Shown: positions 22,482 through 36,339, counted from the stretch's first letter. The stretch is 64,000 nt of DNA from Thelonectria olida (GCA_020736575.1 JAGPYM010000090.1:1-64000); one strand, 5' to 3'. The notes: a model not told the origin generated them from the letters alone. Translations and numbers: made by a program.

Positions 22482-24910
22482 CGCGCGCGCACTTAAACAA
22501 ACCCCACGCATGGACTATTATAGTGCAAATAGATTATAATAGGAATAGTGCGATAATTAGCGCTATAGTTTATTTTTTAGTATAGAGTTAGGTTATAATT
22601 AAAAATTATATATTAAAGTTAAAATTAAAATAGAGTTTATTTAAAGTTATTATTATTTAAGCTTTTTTATAAAGTTTATAATTAGTTAGTTAAAACTATA
22701 TTTAGCTATATTATTACTTATATTATTTTAAAAATATATTAATAAAAATAAAAAATATATAAAAAAAAATGAAAAAAAAATTAAAAAGAGTAAATAAAAA
22801 TAATAAAAAAAAATACAAATAAATTTAAAAGAAAATTAAAAGAAAATTAAAAAAGAATTAAAAAATGTAAAAAAGAATTAAAAAAAGTTTTAAAAATATA
22901 ATTAATTAAATATAGATTTAATAATAAAAATAATAATTATAATTTTAATTTTAATTAAAATAAGCTTAATATATAATAATTTAATTAATTTTTAATAGTA
23001 AAAATTAAAAGGTTTTTTTAAATTAATACTAATTAAAATATTAAAATTTAAATAATATAATAAATTATTATATTTAATTATTTATTGAATATAAATAAAT
23101 ATATTTAAATTATATTAAATATTAAAAAAGTTTAAATTTTATTTAATATATTAATAAATATTTATAAGTATTTAATTTTCTATTTTAATATTTTATTTAT
23201 TTTATTAGTTTAATTACTTTTAAATTTATTTAATTTATTTAATTAATAAAAAGTTAATTTTATTAAATTATATATTATATAATTAATTAAATTATATAAA
23301 TTAAAGTTTAAAAAAGTAGTATTTTTATATTAAAAGCTTAAAATTCTTTTTTTAAATATAGTTATTTTATTATTTATAACATTTTATATTTTTTCTTTAT
23401 AGCTAGCTTTATTTTATATTATTTATATGGGAAAAACTTTTAGCTTTTAAGCGCACTTAAAATTAAACACTTTTATAAGCAATTAGCTATAATATATAGT
23501 TTTATAATTAACTAATTAATTTAATTTAATAGTTAATATTATAAAAGCTAGAGCTATAATAGAAAATAAAGGTTGGAAGCTTTAGGAGCAGATAAAAAAA
23601 TAGAAAGTAAAAATATTTAAATTCTAATTAGATATTTAAAATTAGTAAATTAAAATAATTATAAAAATATAAAGAAGGTTCTAATTAGTTACATATTTAT
23701 TATACATATTAATAATTAGATTAGGTTAAATAAGGGAAGGAAAACTCTTATCTTTTATATATAATAAATTAGGTCCGATTAGCCTTAAGTAAAAGATATA
23801 TATATTAGATAAAAACTCTATTATTCCTCTAACTAATAGTATTTAGAATGCTTATATAAGTGTATTCCTTTTTATTTAAATAGTTAGTTGAAAGTAGAAG
23901 ACTTAAAAGGTATATTAGATTATTATATATTTTAATATGCCTTCCTATTTAGGATTATATGCCTTATTAGAGCAGATATTACCTATTAGAGTAAGAATAG
24001 TATATACTAATAGGTCTACCTTTCTAATTTAAAAATAAGTAAAATATTTTAAATAAAAATATAATTAATAAGGTATATAAGGTAAAAAATATATTATTAT
24101 AATTCTTATATTTTTATAAATGTAATAATAAATCTTATTCTTTTAATAAGTAAAGTATATTTAAATTATTTTATTTTATATATTTAAGCCTATATAAAAA
24201 CTAGCTTTTATAAATATAATATATCTTAGCTTTTAAAATTAAGTGTTAGCTCTTATAATATTAGAAAAATCTATTTATTATATTTAATTATTTATATACT
24301 TATATAATATTAGCTAATTAAAAAGCCTTGTTATATAGAGCTTAAAAGTATTATAAAAATTACTTACATTTAACTAGCTACTAGCTATTAAAATTAAACT
24401 AACTATAGTTTTTTATTTTTAACTTAAGTTTTTAATTTAAAAGGTTTAGCTTAATTATAACTAGAAATATACTATTATACCCTAAGTTAAAATAGTTTAT
24501 TTTATAAAAACTTATAATAAAACTTTTAAAAAAGTTTATTATAATAAATATAAGGCTAGGTTTTATTTATATTAATCTTTATTATATATTAGTTTTAAGC
24601 TTATTTTAATAAATAATATAAAGAGTTTATATTTATTAAATCTTTTTATATTTTATTATTTAAAAAAACTAAAATTATACTTAACTATTATAAATAAATA
24701 TTTAAATTAAAAGTTTAAAATATACTAATTATTAATTTTAAAAAAATATCTTTATATTATATATTTAATAGCTTTAAAAATAATAGAATACTAATTTAAA
24801 ACTAACTTAAGCTTTATATAAAAAGGGAATATACTTACTTTTATATTTAAGTTTTAAGTTCCTATATTATTAAGAGAAGCTTAATAAAAGAGGTATAAGA
24901 TTGTTAGTTA
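22482..24910. repeat. AT block 1: RIP-degraded repeats
   Basis: Starting just after a GCGCGCGCGCGC run, the sequence becomes extremely AT-rich with abundant TA and very few CA/TG dinucleotides and no usable frame. It contains a copy of repeat R2 (about 23400-24480, split by about 0.65 kb of other AT DNA) and a fragment of the R1 right end (about 24500-24620). The composition pattern is the expected result of RIP on duplicated DNA. Confidence 0.85.
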
Positions 24911-25265
24911 TACAAATATAAACAGAATCATGCAAGGGGAAGCATGGCCAAACGATGGCTCATGTCTGAGCACATTTGTACTAGTTTAGGTCTCGCGATA
25001 ATGTTAAATGCGACCCAATCGGGATGGGTGTGTTTGCCGTAGGCCATGCGGAGCTCCTGGCCTAAGGCCTCTGACGAACTGAGGTTTTCTAGAATCTCCT
25101 CGAGTCGCCTGAGCAGCTGTCTCTCAAAATCAGCCAACCCGGGGACATATGCAAGGTTACCACACCACAATTATGGTCATTCTTTTGTCTGGTTTATGAA
25201 GCTACCGATGCTGAATATACATGGGCATCTAGGTGCAGTTCATGTGAGGGAGACTCTCAACTTGA

Positions 25266-26267
25266 TTAACATTGTGCGTCGTACTTGTCTATAGCCTTGT
25301 CGTGAAGTTCCTTAACAGCACCCTTTGACAGTTTGAAAAACTCCTTGAGAACAGCCTCCGCAATCGCACCTGTGACCGATTTGTTGATCATTGGGGCCTC
25401 CCTACTAATTGCGACTACTATTTTGGGGGGTGATCTTCTTGGCCAGTGTCTCTGGTAGAGATATTGTTATGTCAAGATCCCCGCGATAATGGGGAGCAGC
25501 ATCCAGCTGAGCACACTCGCCCCTGCAGATCCGAAAAAGACCACGGCAATGACAGTAATGCCAGCATGTTTAGCGGCGATTATGAGCATGTGCTGGATTG
25601 CCGCATGACTCAGGGCGACAACGACGGCCTTCATAATTGCCACCTTGACGACGGGCAGGGTTAATGCGGCACCCAGCATGTGGGCCAGCGCGATGCCCAT
25701 TTTCGTATTCAGCAGGTGATGCAAGTTCGCAGACAGAACGTCGTGGGTATGCTCGGCCACGGTCTGCCCTCCGTGGGCCTTCATCAAGTCCGCAATCTCC
25801 CTTTGTGTGAGCTTTCCGGTGCTCTTGAGCTGGTCAATGACGATGGATTGGACCTCAGTGTTGACCTTGATGTCGTTGATGAGGCCCTGTCCCACGATTT
25901 CAACCAGCTTCTCAGAGGTGAAGTAGGACACTGAAGCGTCTATGCACGCTTTCACGGCGATGGGCTCGATGCCCGCACGGAGCTTGTGTCCGTTGATGGT
26001 TCGGCCTTTAGTCCACTTGTAGAATGCCGAAACCCAGTCTGGATTGATGGGCGGGCGCTCAGTCCACAGTAGAGACTTCATGTCGTCGTCGTCGGACCCA
26101 AAGACCTGGATTTCGAGGAGGTTGCCCGTTGTCTCATCCTCAATTGTGGACCGCAGCTTATCGCCCACATGCTCTGCGTATTCCGGAATCCTTTGGTTGA
26201 GAGATTGGATGACCTGATCTTTGTTGAGGAGCTGAGCAGCTCTCGTGGCTGCTATATCAGCAGACAT
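25266..26267 (-). pseudogene. Hypothetical protein gene with hydrophobic C-terminal part, frame-disrupted
   Basis: From the ATG at 26265-26267 a good frame runs 266 codons (MSADIAATRAAQ.. to ..LLPIIAGILT) and stops at 25467. The product is helical and polar, then has hydrophobic stretches (IALAHMLGAALTLPVVKVAI; VIAVVFFGSAGASVLSWMLL). After the stop, protein-like sequence continues, first in another frame (ISLPETLAKKITP) and then, after a C6 run at about 25425-25430, back in the original frame (KIVVAISREAPMINKS.. to DKYDAQC, stop at 25266-25268). Two small shifts, one at a homopolymer, may be decay or assembly errors. A further 80-codon stretch at 24928-25170 (VPGLADFERQLLRRLEEILE) may be the original C-terminal region, but no clean splice joins it. 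No family recognised. Confidence 0.5.
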
Positions 26268-27778
26268 AGCGAGGGGCAAGAAGAGTGGTTGAAGAAATAT
26301 CCAAGAATTGAGGTTCTTTAGCTTGGCTTCTCTATTCTTCCAAACAAAAACAAGGAGGCATTGGTTAACGGCTTCGACGAACAAGTTCTTGATTTTTAAC
26401 TTGAAAACAACCACGCCGAAGGAAGGATGCTCCAGTGAGGCTGACAGAATGTGCAACGATATTTTCAGCTTTCAAACTAGGAATGCATTCGCAATCGATA
26501 GTAGCGCACCGTGTGACCGCACCTTCTTCATCCTTGTTCTTCCTGAACCTATTCCCAGTCTTTCCAGACAACCAGAACAGTGAATTATTGAGCTCTAAGA
26601 TGTAAAAGTGGCTTAAATTCAGCACACGAAGGTGGTGTTCCACAAGCAAATCGAGCGCGAACTTGTCCTCCTGACCAGGCAAGGTGGATCCCACCAAATC
26701 GCCCCATTATGACCCCCAGTTCACACCGAGGCTTAGGCTCCAGCCCTCGACAGGAATGCATGATGGCTGAGCCTCAGCTAATAGATAAATGCCATTGCTA
26801 GCTTATTGTTCCACTATACCGAACCATGGCTGGCATCATTGGTACCATGGCCCTATTTGTGTAGGGTAGAAAGACAGCCAAGCTCACTAAGGACTAAGTG
26901 CGCATCAGGCTATTAAATTAGCGGCACCACACCCTATAGTTACAGGCTGTGACGACCACCCCATCACGTGCCAGAAGTCGACCCCAGCTGCTCCACTTTT
27001 GTTACCCAATTTATAATCCAGGCATTGGAATTATATAATATAATTATAATATATAAAAGTACCCTTTTAATATTTAAATATCTATTAGTATATAAAATAG
27101 AATTTAAACTTTTTTAGCTTTTAATATAATTTAATTATTTTTATTTATTTTAAATATATAATTAAATATAATAACTTATTTTATTAATTAAATTATAATA
27201 TTTTAATTTTTTTATTAATATAAATTTATATTATTTAACTTAACTATTAAAAACTATTTAAAGCTTTTTATATATATTTATTTTATTTTTAATTTTAATA
27301 TTATATTTAATTTTAATTTAAATTTTATAATTTATATCTTCTATTATATAAGTTTAAACTTCTTTTATTAATATATTTTAATTCTTTTTATTTATTTATT
27401 TTAACTTTTTATAATAAATTCTTTTTTATTATTTTATTTAAATTTTTATACTAGTAATTTTAATAGTATTTCTACTAAACTACTAATAACTATTGTAAAA
27501 AAAAGTCTTTTTTTAAATTAATTAGCTTGTTTTAATAAATTTAAATATAATTAAAGTTAACACTTAAGTATAATTATAAATTGCTTTATATAAAGACAGG
27601 CCGATTATAGTATCGCACTCGTGCTCACTCTAGTGGTCGCTCCCACAGTTCCCGTGCGGATTGTCCTCGCGGGCGTTCTCATTATTATGACTTACTTTGA
27701 TCTAAGTTATCTAGTAGTATGTTGATTGTAGCTCAAACTAAATGCGAATCATCTTCCTTGGAACCACGACAATTCAAT
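26268..27778. repeat. Spacer containing AT block 2 (about 26990-27610)
   Basis: 26268-26985 has ordinary composition and no convincing gene. About 26990-27610 is a RIP-like AT block. Short GC-normal DNA follows at 27600-27778. Confidence 0.7.
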
Positions 27779-29006
27779 TTATTTTTTGGGAGTGTGATCG
27801 CCACCCATTTCGTAAACTGGGGTGGGCTCACGAGCTTCATGGCCGGGAGCTTCATAGGCAGGGGCAGGAGGAGGGGATGTGCCCGGGAATGGTTGGTGAG
27901 TCCAGCCGGGCTGGGAAACTGGGCTGACGGCAGAGGATGGCCCGCTTAGCGTTGACTGACGCCAGTCCGACTGGACAGGAGAGGTTGCCATTCCGGCCTT
28001 TAGATCAGGCGGCATGACCATTTGTTGGTGCTGTAGATTCTGATCTGTGTGAGGAGGAGCGTAGCTCATGGCTGGTTGGTTGACCGGGGCTTGGTTGGCC
28101 GGAGGGTTGGCCGGAGGGTTGGTGTTCCTCCGTCGAAGTATGAAGATGATGCCTAACACCACAAGAGCGATGACAGCCACGCCTCCGACCACACCGCCAA
28201 CAATGGCACCCACAGGTGTCGGATTACCATCGTGGGTGGTCTCGGCAGGAGCAGTTGAGCTTGTCGTAGTGCTTGTTTCATCAGGGCCGGTCGATGTTCC
28301 ACTACTCGTCACGGCCACTTGAGTAGACTCTCCTGATGATGTGGATGAGACTTCATCGCTGATAGTTGTAGTAATGAATCCAGGATTGTCTTGACCGTCG
28401 AAGGTAAATTCGACACTCTGAATCGCTGCCACAGACGTGGATGCGCATTTGTAGCCCAAAATGTCGCTCGGGTAGGCGTACGTGCGACAGTAAGGCGTAT
28501 CGGAGTCAGTACTGCGCAGGGGCACCTGGTTAGCGGGGTGGGAAGAGGAGGTGGACAGGTAAATCTCACCATAACAAATTCCAGATGTCGCTCTGGCATA
28601 CGTCGTTGCATTGATCTGGGTCGGCCGCCACACTCGACTCGACGCATTGTAGGTAATGGGCTGTTCCGCAAGCAATGACGCTGAGCGCTTTCACCTCCCA
28701 CGAACAATCTCTGCCGTTGTCACAGGTAATCGGCACACCCACTTCACCTGATAGGTAACCGCAGGTTCTATCCGGGGCAATGGTCAGAGTCAAACTCAGC
28801 GCGGATGATGTTGAGTCCTGGCGTGGTCTCATTCCTTGTCCTTGTATGAGCCTCGCTTCATCAAGAAGTCCCAGCGGGCCTGCCGTTAATGTTGGGAGCG
28901 CCCGCACTCGTTCTTCTCTGGCTTCATATGCTGGGTTCATGGCGTTGACGTTGTCGAGCATCGCCCCCAGGAGTAGAGCCTTCACAGAAAGGGGTGACCA
29001 ATACAT
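27779..29006 (-). CDS. Single-pass membrane protein with Cys-rich ectodomain and Ser/Thr stalk
   Basis: Two exons: 28570-29006 and 27779-28511. The 58-bp intron (28512-28569) runs GTGAGA..GCTAACCAGG..GCAG, and splicing forms a Cys codon joining NLL to CTDSDTPYC. The chosen start MYWSPLSVKALLLG gives a signal peptide with a basic n-region; an upstream in-frame ATG at 29093 gives a weaker one. The ectodomain has eight or more Cys (CGYLSGEVGVPITC, VIACG, CVESS, CNDVC, YCRTY, YKC), a layout common in fungal surface proteins. Then comes a Ser/Thr-rich stalk, a transmembrane helix at about GAIVGGVVGGVAVIALVVLG followed by FILRRR, and a Pro/Gln-rich cytoplasmic tail of about 110 aa with a PANPPAN repeat. 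This is the Mid2/WSC-like sensor layout, but I cannot name a subfamily. Confidence 0.82.
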
Positions 29007-29899
29007 GGCAAAACCGTCCTGGCAATGGTCAGAAGATAATTGGGCAGTTACGCAAGAGGAGATGAGGAAACTGATCGTGCCGATGTTAGGCATGCTGGGG
29101 ATCAAGTACTACAGCCAGCTACAGAGCACAATGCCAAGAATAATGAGGCGAGATGTGAATTCGGCCCAGCTAACCCGACCTGGGAGGGAGAGGCATTAAG
29201 AATTGACTAGGGTTCGATAGTCTGCTGAACTTGACGAATTGTCGCGGTGTGGCTTGCTGCAGCTGAGGCCCAGATGTCTCGGCGAGGCCCTTGGCCGGGC
29301 TGAGGAGGGAAAGTGATTGGCGATCGGGGCGGTCCTGAGCGTCACGTGTCGATGACCCGCCGGCCGCCTTGCTTAACTCGTGAGATTAGCCTTTTGGGGT
29401 CAAATCTGCCTTTTCGGCCTGCGCCTGGAAGCTGTATGTCGAACCACCACGCCCGGAACAGACCAATTGGCTGGTGGAAAGCCAACGACCAATGGTACAT
29501 GTACCGCAGCTGTTTGATGGCTGTCGACATGCTCCCCATTCCATTATCGTCTACAAAGAGTGAGAGGACGTTGAGTAGTGTGGGACGTATGATGGCGCTG
29601 TTGAGAAGCTGGCTGAGGAGGGAGATGGTAGCAATGGCTCAGTGCAGTGGATCATGGAGTAAAGACAATGAGCTCCCACGTCTACCTGGTATTTAATAGG
29701 AACTCTCAGGAAAAAAATTGGACTGCCTCTACGGAGTACGTGCCAAGAGGAGCTGAACAAAGCGAGAGTTCCCTTTTTAACAAAGGGCGCTTTTACTACC
29801 TTCGTGGGCATTCGCAAAGGCCACTCAATTTGGATAAGGTTTGGTAGGAAGCGGAGTGCGGCCCGCATGGCACAAGACAAGGAGTTCCCACTTCAAATG
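29007..29899. other. Intergenic spacer before the main AT block
   Basis: Normal composition without a supported gene; it is upstream DNA of the membrane protein gene. Composition changes abruptly at about 29910. Confidence 0.5.
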
Positions 29900-30356
29900 G
29901 GACTCTAGCAGCTAGTATAATAGTCTAATATATACTTTCTAAGATATCTATTTAAAAAAAATATAAAAAAATTAAAGTTATTTTGATTTATAATTATAAT
30001 TATATATTATATATTAAGTTTTTAATTAAGCTCTATTAATATATATATATTAAATATTATAAAATATTATATAATTTTAACTTTTTTAAATATTTATAAA
30101 ACCTTTTATTAATTATATATTTTTAAAAAGAATTATATATTTTAATTTATATTATTTAATTTTTAAATTATTATTTTTTTAAAAAATAATATATTTAATT
30201 AATATAAAATTTATAATTTAAATATAATTTATTATATAATTAATTAAAATATATAAATTATAATTTAATAAAATAATATTTTAATATTAATAGTTTAATA
30301 TAAAAGTTTTTAAATAAGGTTTATTTAATAGAAACTTTAATTTTATTATTATTTAT

Positions 30357-30591
30357 AATTATAATAAACTAGCCCTAGGGCATTTATAAATAGGTATTAA
30401 TTATAATATGAATAAACTTAAAAAGAAAAAAAGCTCTTCCTTTTTAATATACTTTAAGGCTTTACTAATACTTTTATATTATATAACCTAGCCCTTATAC
30501 TCCTTATAATATGCATTTGCTTTAAATATATACTATATATATATTGCGTGTATATAGAATTAAAATATAAGTGCAGTTTAAATTTATAATA
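30357..30591 (-). repeat. LTR (3' LTR of the minus-strand element)
   Basis: About 235 bp collinear with 37514-37747. Shared landmarks are AGCCCTAGGGCATTTATAAA at the left, GCTCTTCCTTTTTAATAT in the middle, ACCTAGCCCTTATACT, and a right end of TTTATAATA. It is more mutated than the other copy. Confidence 0.8.
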
Positions 30592-30660
30592 TACCCTCCT
30601 ACTTTAATTTATATATAGCCTATTAATAGTTAGATGTTTTTTCTATTACTATTATATTAA

Positions 30661-30970
30661 TACTTTATATCTAAATTAGAGTTATTATAATAAAAGTTAT
30701 ATTATTATTTTATATTTTATATTATATTAGTATTATTATAATAAGAGTTATATTATTATTTTCTTATTTTAAGTTTATATTATTATTATTATAATAAGGG
30801 TTTATATTTCTATTTTATTACTTTATATTTAAATTAGAGTTAGTATAATAAAAGTTATACTATTATTTTCTTATTTCATATTTATATTTGTATTAGTATT
30901 ATAATAATAAGAGTTATATACTTTTAACTAGCTTACTATTAATTTTTAATATAATCTTGCCTAGTTTTTA
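30661..30970. repeat. 158-bp imperfect tandem duplication
   Basis: TACTTTATATCTAAATTAGA begins at 30661 and a near-identical start occurs at 30819. Each unit also has internal repeats of a TATAATAAGAGTTATA-like motif. Confidence 0.6.
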
Positions 30971-31377
30971 ATATATATCTATTATACTTACTTTTTAATT
31001 TTATTAACTTTTATATAATAGTAGTTTACTAATACTAATACTACTTATATTATATATAAAATAGTAATAAAAAGTGCTTATATCTTTTATAAAAAGGCTA
31101 TTAAAAATGCTTATATTACTTATAAAAAGGAGGCTACTTTCTATTATAAAGCAGCTAAAAATGCCTATAAGTAATATATATAATAGCTAATTATTACTAT
31201 TATTAGAACTTCCTACTATTCCTACCCTTACTATTATAAATGCTTTATATTTTTTAATATTAAGCTTATTAAAATTAAAAAAGAGAATATAATAAAAAAT
31301 AAGAAGCTTTTTAAATAGATGCCCCTTTCCCTCCCTAAGCCTAACTATTTCCACTCTTATACCTAACCTGCCCCTAA

Positions 31378-31398
31378 CCCCCCCCCCCCCCCCCCCCC
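31378..31398. repeat. Homopolymer of 21 C
   Basis: An uninterrupted run of 21 C, followed by GCCCCGCCC, within DNA that is otherwise almost pure A/T. It contains no CA dinucleotide, so it would escape RIP. Confidence 0.9.
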
Positions 31399-31949
31399 GC
31401 CCCGCCCTATATTTTATATAAGTTTCTATTATTATATATAAGTAGTTTAATTTATTATAATTAAAAAGATTTTCTATTAGTACTATTATATATATAGCTT
31501 ATTATTTATTTTTATATTTTTATATTTTATTTAAATATATTTAATATTAATATATTTTTAATATTTTTTAATAGTATTTATATTAAATTATTATATTTTT
31601 TCTATTTTATTAATATTTACTAATATTTATTTTAATTATATATATTCTTTATAATAAAGATCTTTTTAATATAATACTTCTTTTTTATTTTTTTTATATT
31701 TTTAAAAGGAACCTATTTAAAATTTAAATATAAATTTAAAAGGATTTAAAAAGGTAATAAATTAGTTATAGCTTATTTTATTAAATTTATATAAAAAGTC
31801 TTATATATATTATTTAATATATTAAAAATAATATTTAAAATATCTTTTAATTTTATTATTATATATTTAGTAAATTTCTAAGTTAGCTTTTTATTTAATT
31901 AGTTTATTATTATATTTTATAATAATAGTTATATTTAATTACTAATTTA

Positions 31950-34560
31950 AAACTATTTTATTAGTTTTTAGGATTTTTATATAAACTTTTATTACTATTA
32001 TTATATAAATATAATTATAACTTATATAAGTTTTATACTCTTTTTTAAATAAATATAAAATATTACTATTTACTCTTTTAATAATAAGTAGTTTACTTTT
32101 AAATAGTTTACCTATTAAATAAGGTTTATATTATAGCTATTAAAAAGCCTATTTAAGCTTATTTTTATAATTAATAAGTTTTTATTATTTAGCTTTAATT
32201 ATATAATAGGAAAATAGTCCCTTTAGTTTAATTATAAGAAGGTAATAATTATATATAAAAGTATTAAGATTTTCTAGTTTACCCACTCTATCCTACTATT
32301 TATTTTTAAATAATAAGCTATAAATAAAAGTTATTTAACTTTTATAAATTTATAAAATATAGCTTAAAACTTTTTAATTTAATTTAACCTTTTATTACTA
32401 ATAATTTATAATAGAAACTTATAAAAATACTACTAATAGTCTTTAAATTACTTTATATATACCTTAACTACTATTAATATTATTACCTTTAGCTAAATAT
32501 ATTTTAAAAGATAGTTTATAATAACTATTAGATATTATAAGTTATTTTTCTCTTTTACTAGTAAATCTATTATAAAATTAATTAATATTTATAACTAGTA
32601 TTTATTTATAATAGATAGCAGCTAGAGTAGTCCTTAGTACTAGTATTTTAAGTTATAACTACTAATATAATAGTAATTCCAAACTAGCTATATAACTTTA
32701 AATAATATTCTATTTTAATAGTAATTATATTATAAGGTAAAAAAGGTTATATTTTTCCTAATATAATCTATTACTTTATAAACATATTATATAATTATTA
32801 TTATAAGTAGTTTTTATATAAGAATTTAAAAGTAGTTTTGATATATAAGTGCCCCTTATATATTTAGCTTATAATTTATAATTTGCTCTATTATAATAGC
32901 TTTTTTAAGGAATTTTCTCTATTTACTCTATAAAATAAGGGCCTAGGCCTTATAAGCTTTATTTCCTTATACTATCTAATTTTAAAAGGACTATAAATAT
33001 ATATTTATAAAAATTATATTTCTACTAATAGCTATTATTACTCCCTTACTTAAGCTCCCTTTTTAACTACTAGTTATAAATATATTACTTTTAGTATTAT
33101 ATATAGGACGCTCCCTTATAATATACCTTATACTATTATTTTATAAATTTCAATTAGTTATATTATTTAACCTATTTATACTTTATTATTACTTACCTCC
33201 TATTCCTTTAAAAAGAGAGTATTAAGCTAGTATACTTCTAATTTTAGCTAATATTTTAAAGTATAATTAAATAGTAATAAGGTCTCTACCTAATATACTT
33301 ACTATTTAAAAAAAGCTTTAGCTTAATAAAATATTTTATATTCTTATAATTTATTAAAATAATAAATAAATTAGCTGTATTTTAAAGCTCTAATAATTAT
33401 ACTAATAAGTAAAAAGTAATAGCTAGTAACTTCTTATTATAAATTATATAGTTTTATTTAGCTATTAAAAGGTAGGTAAAATAGTAAGCTATTAGATATA
33501 AAATGCCTTTTATATTAACTTATAAAAGGGACTCTTTTAATACCTATTTTAAGCTATTTGCTTTTATAATTATATCCTTTTTAAAGTCCTATTAGGTAAG
33601 GACTAGGTGTAAAATAAAAATAGTATTTATGCTTTTAAAAGTATAATTCTTTTTTTTAATTTAATAGAAAGGCACTCCCTTTTTAATAAGGCAGACTAGG
33701 GGGTTAATAATCTTTAAAAATTTTAAAATAAATTTATAATAGAAATTAGTAAATTTTAAAAAGCTTTATACTTCTCTTACTTTTATTAGTAGTTCTTATA
33801 CTTATATTATTAAAATCTTTTTAAAATTAGAGCAAATAGTAACTCTTACTTTTATAATAAAGCTAAAATATTTAAGCTTTTTTACTATTAATATATACTT
33901 ATTTAAATTAATATTTAAGCCTATATTATAAAAGTATTTAAATATTACTTAAACCTTTCTTATATAATTATTCCAGCTGCCCCTAAAGTAAACTAGTATA
34001 TTATTTAAATATACTATTATAAAATCCTTTAAGAAAGTCCCTAGTGCCTTATTAATATACTATTAAAAGGTTACTAGTGCCCTAATAAGCTAAAAGGGGT
34101 AATTAGCTATTTAAAAAGATTAAACCTTATTTAAAAAGCAGTTAAATACTTATTACTTTTAGTTATATATATAATAAAATGCTATATATATATTTAGCAT
34201 TATAAACTAGTGCATTTTAAAAGAGAATAAAAGGTCTTTTTAATTAGGGGTAAAAAATAGTAATTTTAAAATATAATCTTATTTAATATATAATAGTTTA
34301 TATAAAACTATTAGTTTCTATTTACCTTTTTTATAAATAGGACTAGTATAACTATTAAAAAGGCGCTTATTTAAATTTATTTTGTATTTATAAGATTTAT
34401 AATTTATTTTTATAACTTAAATAAGTAGTTTTTTAATATATTATATAATAGGCTTTATAATAGTTTTAAATTGCGCCTATCTAGCCCTCTTTTAGCTAAA
34501 TATAGTAATTACTTATTTTTTAATATAAGGAAAGGGCAAATACTTTCTTTTTATTAAAAA
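31950..34560 (-). pseudogene. pol remnant: reverse transcriptase, RNase H region, integrase
   Basis: On the minus strand a stop-ridden frame reads, in order: the RT stretch ending RYINKALG-like (YINKALGTFLKDF) and the catalytic motif YLNN at 34000-34011, where an active enzyme has YLDD; the connection region FTNFYYKFI, INPLVCLIKKGVPF (about 33665-33750); a piece near LHLVLT and ILYLIAYY in the RNase H region (about 33450-33620); and integrase core pieces NFIIDLLV, LIVIINYLLKY (about 32480-32600). All differences from the family are G to A or C to T. No intact frame remains. Confidence 0.8.
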
Positions 34561-34709
34561 AATTAGTAAATTCCTAAATTTCCTTAAATAGTATTTAAAA
34601 TAAGTTCGCCTAACTATTTTCTATTATTATAATATTATATTTTATATTTTACTTATAATAGTTTAAAATATTATTATAATTTTATAAATACTTATAAAAA
34701 GAAGGAATC

Positions 34710-35608
34710 TTTATAATTAATAATTTTTATTATTATATAAACTTTTAATATATTTTACTATCTAGTTGCCTTACTCTATTTCTATTAGTTTAAATGCCCT
34801 TAGACCTATTTTAATCTTTTTTAAACTTTTCTTTTTATTTAACCTTTTTAGCCCCCCCACTTTTTAACCCTTATATCTATTTAACCTACCTTTTATTTTT
34901 AAATTTTCCTTTATAGCCTTTTAAGTAACTATTTAAATTATTACTATTATATATAATAGCTCCTAAAGCTATAGCTTATAAGTATCTAATTAAATTGTTT
35001 TAATAAATTGCTTATTATTATAATTAAAATAGTTTTTTCTTTTCCTTTTAAAAAGTTATATAAGGTTTTTAACTTCCTATTTATAAAAGTTATAATAGTA
35101 TTAATATATATTAAGTCTTTTAATTAGGATCTTATAATTTAAAATAATTAGGTTAATTTTTTAATTAATACTTAATAGTATATTTATATTAGGTAGTATA
35201 GGGATGCCTAAAAGTTATAACTCCTTTAGGTATTTATTAAAGTCTTTTATTAGCTTAATATACTTAAGGAAATCTATATATTCTAATATATAGCAAGTAG
35301 CTATATAGTTTCTATTATTTAATTAGATTATATTATATTTAATTAATAAAAGTTAGATATTTTAGCTATTATATATTATATTATTAGTTAAGTTGTGCGG
35401 ACTAGGGTTAGAAAGAAAGAATAGGTGCTTTTATATTAGAGGCCTGGAATAAGGTTCCTTAAGTAAGGTTTATTTAATAGGGACTTTTACTTTAAGACTA
35501 ATTATAAGCCCTATTAAAAAGCTTATTATAATAGATATAAGGCTAGGGTTTAGCCTATATTAACCTTTATTATATGCCTAAATTATTAGCTTTTTTAATA
35601 ATAATAAA
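34710..35608 (+). repeat. R1 dispersed repeat, full copy (about 0.9 kb)
   Basis: Collinear with 43774-44666. It starts TTTATAATTAATAATTTTTA, contains GCCCTTAGACCTATT and AGGCCTGGAATAAGGTTCCTT, and ends ATTATTAGCTTTTTTAATAA. It lies between the gag and pol parts of the Ty3/gypsy element. Confidence 0.75.
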
Positions 35609-36339
35609 AAGGAGAAATAATTTAACCTCCCTCTATTTCTCTTTTTATTAAAAGAGAGTAGTAAAAATTAAACTTATAATTTTAATTACTTAGATTTTAA
35701 ATAATTATATTATAAACTTTTATCTAATTTATTTTATTATATTTTTAATTTCTAATTTCTTATATTTTAAAATAATATACATATTTTAATACTTTATTTA
35801 AAAGAGTTTTAAAATTATATTTTATATAAGTTTTAAAACTATATAAAATAGGGCTAAGTACTTCTAGTTATTAATATTTAATAGAGTATATACTATTTAT
35901 ATAATTCTTTACTTTTAGCTTATTTTTATAATTATATTAAGGCTTTATAATATAAATAATTAGGGTTATTTTAGGCCTAGCTTTTAAACTGCTTATTTAC
36001 TTATTATATTATAATAGGTATATTTAATATTAATAAAAATATTAAAAAAACCTAAATTATTAAATAGAATTAAAACTATTAATACGGGTCTATCTATTTA
36101 ATTCTTTATTTCTTATTTCTTTTTTATTATTATTTTTTATATTCTTTTTAATATATTCCCTTTTCCTTTTATAACTAGCTCTAATAGTATAGCTAGTAAA
36201 CTAGTATATTACCCCTATATAAAACTTAATTTAAAAGTATAATATTTTCTTTTCTTTTTAAATTTAACTCCTTATTAATTATTATTAGGTTAATATAAAT
36301 ATATTAACTATTTATTAGCTATTTTACTATAAGTAACAT

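Noticed and set aside
22482..22493. GC dinucleotide run at the AT-block border as a functional boundary element
   Set aside because: It is only a six-unit simple repeat; position next to the border is suggestive but nothing else supports a role.
30661..30970. CRISPR-like array
   Set aside because: Units are contiguous imperfect tandem repeats without unique spacers, and the organism is a fungus.
31040..31175. Lys/Ala-repeat peptide on the plus strand
   Set aside because: Arises from a short tandem repeat in AT-rich DNA with no start, neighbours or conservation evidence.
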